DNA of 12,259 bases, from the NCBI GenBank assembly GCA_039026975.1, contig JBCCLI010000183.1, positions 1 through 12,259 on the forward strand, written 5' to 3'. The notes beneath the pieces were generated by a model, which saw nothing but the letters and a program-made list of their open reading frames with translations, had not been told where the DNA came from and did no database searches. Within the stretch, counting starts at the first letter, position 1. Each line of letters starts with the position of its first letter. The stretch comes from JBCBKZ01 sp039026975 (GTDB lineage: Bacteria > Bacteroidota > Bacteroidia > J057). The position numbers were made by a program, and so were the translations under genes. Shown in pieces: positions 8,501 to 12,259 of the stretch.

Positions 8501-9317
8501 TGGCTTTTATCTGAATATTATTGCCTACCAGGAAGACATCATTATCATCAGGATCTGTAATAGATACGTTAGGCGCGTTATTTCCCCCTCCAGAACATAA
8601 GCTCTGGTCATTTGAGAGCTTTCTCGCGTTATTTGGAGAAACAATATTTCCTCCTCCACCAGCTACTTTATATAAAATGAATCTATCCACTGCATGAAAG
8701 GTAGATCTGGAAGAGATCTGCATGGTGTACACACCGGGATTATCAAAAGTAGCATAGAGGTCCAAGCTCAGCTCGTCCCCTGAGTTAGTTCCCCATGTCC
8801 ATTCAAATTGGCCCATGAACACCTTCACCCAGTTCTCGTTTCCTGCCCCAGGTATAGTAGGGTTTTGGTTACTTCCCTTTGGGTAGTATTTCGAGCCATC
8901 CACACCGTCAGCTGCATACACCTCGTCAGCATCCGGGAATCTTACAAAAGAATCATTTCTGGCGTCTTTTTCTACATTGGGATTTCCCTGATTATCTATT
9001 TGAGATCTCATCTCAAAGCGGTATGTACCGGGATTATCAATTTCAAACACATAATCCAGAACACCTACACCTGGATTACTTAGGTTTTTAGGACCAGTCC
9101 AGATGATGTAGCCTGATCCGGTAAAGTTTCCAATGGTGGTTTGTTCTTCCCAATCCTGGACGAGTGTGGCTTCTTCCGCCTCAAAAACGATGAGCCCATT
9201 TTTTTCTTTGAACTTGGCATCACACTGACCAAAAGCGGTGGTAGTTGTAAAAGCTAGGAACGCTAAAAAAGATACTCCAAGAACAAGGCCTGAAGTAGAG
9301 GTAAATAATTTTTTCAC
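5547..9317 (-). CDS. T9SS-exported multi-Ig-repeat surface protein with CBM-like domain (paralogue copy B)
   Basis: This 1256-residue protein is collinear with copy A. Parts: signal peptide (1-30, predicted cut AFG|QC); CBM6/35-like domain (~37-217, with FEAEE, then RNDSFVRFPDAD, NWVKVF and DRFILY); nine Ig-like repeats (248-1070); an FN3-like module (~1071-1172); and a type A T9SS sorting domain (~1173-1256, from IGPNPV to KKFIVINPQ). Translation starts at GTG (9317-9315) with no Shine-Dalgarno sequence. Matching repeats of the two copies are far closer than neighbouring repeats within one copy; repeat 3 is about 80% identical between copies by hand count. The only two cysteines (32 and 241) match those of copy A and bracket the CBM-like domain, suggesting a disulfide. 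The likely role is surface glycan binding or adhesion. An alternative is a non-catalytic accessory protein for polysaccharide capture. Confidence 0.93.
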   Translation of the reverse strand: MKKLFTSTSGLVLGVSFLAFLAFTTTTAFGQCDAKFKEKNGLIVFEAEEATLVQDWEEQTTIGNFTGSGYIIWTGPKNLSNPGVGVLDYVFEIDNPGTYRFEMRSQIDNQGNPNVEKDARNDSFVRFPDADEVYAADGVDGSKYYPKGSNQNPTIPGAGNENWVKVFMGQFEWTWGTNSGDELSLDLYATFDNPGVYTMQISSRSTFHAVDRFILYKVAGGGGNIVSPNNARKLSNDQSLCSGGGNNAPNVSITDPDDNDVFLVGNNIQIKASASDSDGSISKVRFFANGNLIGEDTGSPYQVTWNKPAVGEYKLTAQAIDNGGFSGVSNEIEVTITAEPQEPEVSLTDPDNNDIFNEGQDIVLKANASDSDGNVTKVEFFQGSTKLGEDTGSPYQFTWEDAPAGTYALTAKATDDDGLTETSSTVNISVRAKPSISFTSPADGETFMDGGTIQLVATAADVDGTVSKVEFFEGNTKLGEDTATPYEFSWTNVPFGDYELRAVATDNNGLQGVAEIDIEVQIGPTISITSPTNGEVVIEGAPLTIEVATDDQDGTISKVEFYQGSSLLGEATTAPFSITTTDINAGGQTLTAIATDDDGLTANSAPVAISVKALPVVTITAPASGDNIIVGNDINISATANDPDGTVTKVEFYADAVKIGEVAAAPYTITWSQPVEGDYKIYAIATDNEDLQGTSDSVDFSVFTPPTILLTAPTDSAIFVEGLVINMNASAADTDGTIAAVSFYVENTLVGVDSIAPYEIGWINTDLGIGELEVYAIATDSDNLSTTSDTATIIVKGLPTILLTSPSDGQLLTEGDDILIETATADLDGEVSRVDFFFNGAPLGTDSVAPFTIDWLDIPSGVVVLTAIATDNDNLQRISTPITVTVRDRPNVTITNPGTGNTFIENEDVQIEASASDSDGTVSWVEFYYGSTFIGTDSTAPYSIFWMDVPGGTIDLVAVAYDNDSLAGVSDTTQIIIKSKPKGSFINPTLENGLTLGDNILKVDAQDPDGTIEKVEFFLDGVKLGEVTADPFEIDWPGAALGTYEVYAIITDNEGLTTTTEAFNFEVFPPSAITFFSANLTQSAEGANINWETQNEVRIASFIVERSLDRSFLEPTSIGTLPPVGSENELTAYSLLDPWTNMPNAEKLYYRVTALGFNGNTFFSDILLLQRGADFDIQIGPNPVVTGDNFRVTILGDADFIDIIDSNGRKIFSTTVPEFERVFTYPTSFLGRGWFAVRVRSSETEKVKKFIVINPQ
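6108..8576 (-). repeat. Nine tandem Ig-like (Big_7-type) coding repeats, copy B
   Basis: Nine units of about 91 residues correspond one-to-one with those of copy A, including the Trp-less unit 4 (ITTTDINAGG) and the ENGLTLGDN variant in unit 9. Each unit carries DxDG or a close variant (DVDG, DLDG), with a second acidic loop near its end (such as ATDDDGL or ATDNEDL). These acidic loops could bind Ca2+ between domains, which is an inference from composition only. Confidence 0.9.
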
Positions 9318-9392
9318 AGAAATTATCTTATTCCTAAATAGTAATGAACATAAAATGAAAGGATGATTACGGTCGATGTTATTACCACGAAA
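9318..9392 (-). other. Proximal 5' leader of copy B
   Basis: Identity to copy A stops about 10 bases upstream of the GTG. The rest of this stretch is A/T-rich and not clearly alignable with the corresponding part of copy A, so it is a weakly constrained spacer of nearly the same length (75 versus 77 bases). No Shine-Dalgarno sequence is seen. Confidence 0.4.
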
Positions 9393-9479
9393 GTGCGAAA
9401 ATCTTACATGCCAACACCCTCAGAATCGCTGAACCGTAAAATCTGGAGCATAAATTGAAGAATAGCTAAGTAATTCGAG
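9393..9479 (-). promoter_or_regulatory. Conserved upstream block of copy B (candidate promoter or 5'-leader element)
   Basis: This is the counterpart of 5154-5240. Read on the minus strand, the shared patches are TCGAATTAC, CAATTTAT, AGATTTTACGGTTCAGC and ATGTAAGATTTTCGCAC, at the same spacing as in copy A. It ends 76 bases before the GTG start (78 in copy A). TAAGATTT resembles the Bacteroidota -7 element. Which patch is promoter and which is leader cannot be decided from sequence alone. The remaining bases, 9480-9565, show nothing I recognise. Confidence 0.5.
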
Positions 9480-9565
9480 TATTTCACTTTCCATTGATTA
9501 GAACCTTTGGCCTAAGTCTTCTTTCTGAAGGGATAAAAAATGTATTGATGAGTTCAACTAACCCT

Positions 9566-9607
9566 AAAAAGACTGAGAGGATACCTCCACGGAGATATCC
9601 TCATCAG
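9566..9607 (-). terminator. Intrinsic terminator of the malectin/T9SS gene
   Basis: On the minus strand CTGA, a bulged T and GAGGATA (9607-9596), followed by CTCC, fold back on GGAG and TATCCTCTCAG (down to 9573). There is one internal mismatch and a tight CACG-type loop. TCTTTTT (9572-9566) follows. This is a strong stem with a good U-tract, about 40 bases after the TAA stop at 9646-9648. It indicates that the upstream gene ends its own transcript. Confidence 0.85.
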
Positions 9608-9645
9608 CCCACAACTTGAAATCCTGTTAACCTCGTCTTACATTT

Positions 9646-12259
9646 TTAATTCACTATGAACATTTTGCTTGTCGCAATATTTTTTCCATTCACTACTACT
9701 ACATACAGTCCCTTAGGCAGACGTTCTGCCTCTATTTCTGTTTGTTGGGTGTAGGCTTCCTTTAGTAGCTGTTTACTAAGCCATACCCTTCCTCCCTGGT
9801 CTACCACTCGCAGTTGTAAGGGGCCAGTTTCCTGCCCGCTTATGCTTAGGATTCCTTGATCTCGAATAGGATTAGGAATAATGCCTAATTCTAGTGAAGT
9901 GCTTCCATCGGCTATTCTTTCTCTTGCATAATCAGGAGAATATATCAGGGCTTGATCCTCAAGATCCAAAGAGAGAATTTCTATGCCTGATAAAATGGGT
10001 CTGTCTTCAGATGCAGCTAGCCTAATTTCCAGTATTCCATCTCTAACAGCTGCCTTATATTGAAAGGCATAGGCTGTCATGGTTCCGTACGTATTGAGAA
10101 GATTTAGAGAAGAAATAACCTTGCTGCTCTCCATGTACACATCAAATATCCTTGAAGTGTCTTCAGCTGCCTCCCCATTGGTAGCATCCCAATGTGTTTC
10201 TGCAAAATGAAGGTGTACAGCATACGTGGCATTAGGTACAGGGATTTGGTAGACTATTTCTCCCTCTGACTGAACTGAACTTCTGCTCAGCCTATACAGC
10301 TGGTCAAAACTGGTGCCTTCTATATCATAAATAAGTGGATTATTAGCCGTCTCCGTTCTCCCAGTATAAAAGTTATCTTCAGAGAAGATATATCCCCCAA
10401 AGCTACTTTCGCGCGTAGCCCCACAGTTAATTCTCATAGCAAAAGAGCCCTCAGGAGTAGGGGTAGGTGCCAATATCGTTAGCTTAAGCGTGTAAGGTAT
10501 TCCTGCTACTCCTTCTCCCAGTCTTTCCGAGTAAGGGGTGATAGTCAATTCATAGGTTCCCGGCTGATAATCCCAGCTAAGGAAGCTTCCTTCACTATCT
10601 CCTACCAGGCTCCAAGGCGCAGCATTATCTACCCGTTCAAATTCCTGTTCTCCAGTCAGGCTAAAGCCTACACTCTTTACCTGGAACAGGCAGTTCTCAG
10701 TGAGTGCTTCTATACTGATTTCATCAGGGAGGGCAGTGGTTACCAGGGTATCATTCTCCCCCAATATCATCCAATCTCTTCCTGTCCTTGCATGTAGGAG
10801 AATGACCTCTGTTATCTTCATTCCTTCGCATGCTAGTTCACAGGGGCCTACCTCCACAGTATCTGTGGCTGTACACTGGTTATCTGAAGTAACAGTTAAG
10901 ATATAGGCACCTGCTGTATTTACCTCTATGGTAGGCTCAATAGCTATAAATCCATTAGGCCCCGTCCAGTTAAAGCTTACGTCACCAGGCGCATAGGCTT
11001 CCAGAATACCCATCCCACTTTGACAGTCAAGGCGTATATCTGGCCCGGCAAAGGCTTCTGGTATAATAATATTCTCCCTCACCTCTACCGTATCCCAGCC
11101 TTCACAGCCTTCTACATCCATAGCATAGAGGATATAAGTACCTGCTTGGCTTACTGTTATTTCCAACTCATTGGAGACAAATGATCCTGGTCCTGACCAG
11201 CTAATTTCAGCTCCCTCTGAAACTGTTCCGCTTAACTGTACTTGAGTATTAGCGCAATTCAGTTCCTTGTCAGGCCCAGCGTTTACAGTAGCCGTTTTTT
11301 TGCCTTCCTGTACCCAAACTGTATCCGTGCGTGAACAGCCTGAAGAGGATACAGCTGTAAGTACGTAGGAACCAGCTATTCCCACTTCAGGAGAAAGTGA
11401 AGAAGATTCAAATCCACCTGGCCCCCCCCACTCAAAGGAAGTAGCTCCCTCAGTAGCTCCTGCCAGTTGTACCAAAGGATTGGCGCATGAAAGTACTTGA
11501 TCCTCACCAGCAGAAACAGAGACTTCTCTATTATCTATAGCTACTATTACTTCTCCAGAAACTTCACATCCCTTGGCAGAAATGGCCGTTAAAGTGTAGA
11601 CCCCAAGTGTAGATATTTCTGCATCTATTTGCTTGCTGTAAAAGCCATCAGGTCCATTCCAATATCTTCTCACAGAGTACTCGGTTTTCCCCCTAAGTCT
11701 GACAGATGAACTATTACAGGGCATGTAAATGGTATCTTCCAGGAATACCATAGGAGGAGGCCCATGGGCTACTACTATTTCCCCTTTGGTTTCACATCCC
11801 TTATCTGATACAGCTGTAAGGGTGTAAATTCCGGGTTCTCTTACTTCTGCATCTATTTGGGTACTATAAAAGTTTTTAGGACCTGTCCAGAATCTTCTAG
11901 CTGAATACTCTGTTTTGCCACTAAGCCTTACTGAAGGGGCATTGCAAAGAATGAAGAGCGAGTCTCCCAAGAAAACCATAGGAGTGATACCCTCCGCCAC
12001 GACCACTTCTGATTGAGTTTCACATCCACTTTCAGATACGGCAGTGAGGGTATATGTACCTGCTACACTTACTTCTGCATTGAGGTCCATACTATAGAAT
12101 TCGTTAGGTCCTGTCCAAAAACTGCTGGCAGCATATTCTATTTTCCCCTCTAACTGAACAGTATTGGTTTGACAGTTGATAAATAGGGAGTCTGTAAGAG
12201 ATATTTCCGGTGAGGCGGACGTAATGATGAGCAGTTCATCCTTAGTTTCACATCCATTG
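9646..12259 (-). CDS. T9SS-exported Ig-repeat and malectin-domain surface protein, N-terminus outside window
   Basis: The frame stays open to the window edge, so 870 residues of a longer protein are visible; the ATG at 12090 falls inside a repeat and is not the start. Order: end of one repeat, then six Ig/PKD-like repeats of ~76 residues (~15-470), each with a Cys pair, a WxGPxxF core and a GxYxL strand; a beta-sandwich-like domain (~480-596, starting MKITEVILL and ending around GIPYTLKL) of a type often seen beside malectin domains; a malectin domain (~605-764, with INCG, LYRLSR, YAVHLHFAETHW and ILSGIEIL); and a type A T9SS sorting domain (~791-870, IIPNPI to KMFIVN). Malectin domains bind di- or oligosaccharides, so a role in surface carbohydrate binding is likely but inferred. 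No catalytic domain is visible. The missing N-terminus could hold more repeats or an enzyme domain. The stop is TAA. Confidence 0.92.
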   Translation of the reverse strand, partial: NGCETKDELLIITSASPEISLTDSLFINCQTNTVQLEGKIEYAASSFWTGPNEFYSMDLNAEVSVAGTYTLTAVSESGCETQSEVVVAEGITPMVFLGDSLFILCNAPSVRLSGKTEYSARRFWTGPKNFYSTQIDAEVREPGIYTLTAVSDKGCETKGEIVVAHGPPPMVFLEDTIYMPCNSSSVRLRGKTEYSVRRYWNGPDGFYSKQIDAEISTLGVYTLTAISAKGCEVSGEVIVAIDNREVSVSAGEDQVLSCANPLVQLAGATEGATSFEWGGPGGFESSSLSPEVGIAGSYVLTAVSSSGCSRTDTVWVQEGKKTATVNAGPDKELNCANTQVQLSGTVSEGAEISWSGPGSFVSNELEITVSQAGTYILYAMDVEGCEGWDTVEVRENIIIPEAFAGPDIRLDCQSGMGILEAYAPGDVSFNWTGPNGFIAIEPTIEVNTAGAYILTVTSDNQCTATDTVEVGPCELACEGMKITEVILLHARTGRDWMILGENDTLVTTALPDEISIEALTENCLFQVKSVGFSLTGEQEFERVDNAAPWSLVGDSEGSFLSWDYQPGTYELTITPYSERLGEGVAGIPYTLKLTILAPTPTPEGSFAMRINCGATRESSFGGYIFSEDNFYTGRTETANNPLIYDIEGTSFDQLYRLSRSSVQSEGEIVYQIPVPNATYAVHLHFAETHWDATNGEAAEDTSRIFDVYMESSKVISSLNLLNTYGTMTAYAFQYKAAVRDGILEIRLAASEDRPILSGIEILSLDLEDQALIYSPDYARERIADGSTSLELGIIPNPIRDQGILSISGQETGPLQLRVVDQGGRVWLSKQLLKEAYTQQTEIEAERLPKGLYVVVVNGKNIATSKMFIVN
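10849..12259 (-). repeat. Tandem Ig/PKD-like coding repeats of about 228 bp, continuing off the window
   Basis: Six full units and the tail of another are visible. The three distal units (11989-12216, 11761-11988 and 11533-11760) are exactly 228 bp each. They share a DS/DT-L-F-I-x-C start, a GK[TI]EY motif and FYS; the last two are about 61% identical in protein by hand count. The three units nearer the C-terminus (10849 to 11532) are of another subtype, starting AGxDxxLxC. Each unit carries one Cys near its start and one in a [GQ]C motif near its end, consistent with one intradomain disulfide per unit. Confidence 0.88.

Noticed and set aside
12088..12090. ATG at 12090 as the start of the malectin gene
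   Set aside because: It falls in the middle of an Ig-like repeat, and the upstream codons continue the repeat pattern without a stop.
10849..12259. Periodic repeats as a CRISPR array or DNA satellite
   Set aside because: The periods (about 273 and 228 bp) are whole-domain coding repeats in frame, with diverged sequence and no short identical repeats with unique spacers.
1312..12259. The three minus-strand genes as one operon
   Set aside because: Clear hairpin-plus-U-tract terminators lie after each gene, the intergenic gaps are over 300 bases, and copies A and B carry their own conserved upstream blocks. Read-through cannot be excluded without RNA data.

Overview
The window looks like part of a Bacteroidota chromosome, probably from a Cytophagia-type marine or soil bacterium; the genus cannot be read from it. 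The evidence is three very large secreted proteins ending in the C-terminal sorting domain of the type IX secretion system (T9SS), a system confined to Bacteroidota. Export signals with Gln at +1 of the predicted cleavage site, and start codons without a Shine-Dalgarno sequence, also fit this phylum.

Layout: bases 2-1261 (+) hold the 3' part of a gene for a trypsin-like serine protease fused to a formylglycine-generating-enzyme/sulfatase-modifying (FGE) domain. It converges on three large minus-strand genes, and a bidirectional hairpin lies between. In transcription order the minus-strand genes are: (i) 12259-9646, 5'-truncated, with at least six disulfide-type Ig/PKD-like repeats, a linker beta-sandwich, a malectin domain and a T9SS signal; (ii) 9317-5547, 1256 aa, with a signal peptide, a CBM6/35-like carbohydrate-binding domain, nine Ig-like repeats, an FN3-like module and a T9SS signal; (iii) 5076-1312, 1254 aa, a full-length paralogue of (ii) with the same architecture. 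Each minus-strand gene has its own intrinsic terminator. Genes (ii) and (iii) also share a conserved upstream block, so all three look like separate transcription units.

The three large proteins are probably exported by Sec, moved across the outer membrane by the T9SS, and attached to or released from the cell surface. There the malectin and CBM-like domains could bind glycans, with the Ig arrays acting as stalks. No enzymatic domain is visible in them, so adhesion or polysaccharide binding is the best inference. The protease-FGE gene has no visible link to them.

The most informative observations are the tandem gene duplication, which kept nine repeats in one-to-one register and carried its upstream region with it; the invariant patches in that region; and the protease-FGE fusion, which keeps its catalytic triad but lacks the FGE catalytic cysteines. 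I see no mobile element, CRISPR array, tRNA or rRNA. I do not see an obviously new multi-gene system.
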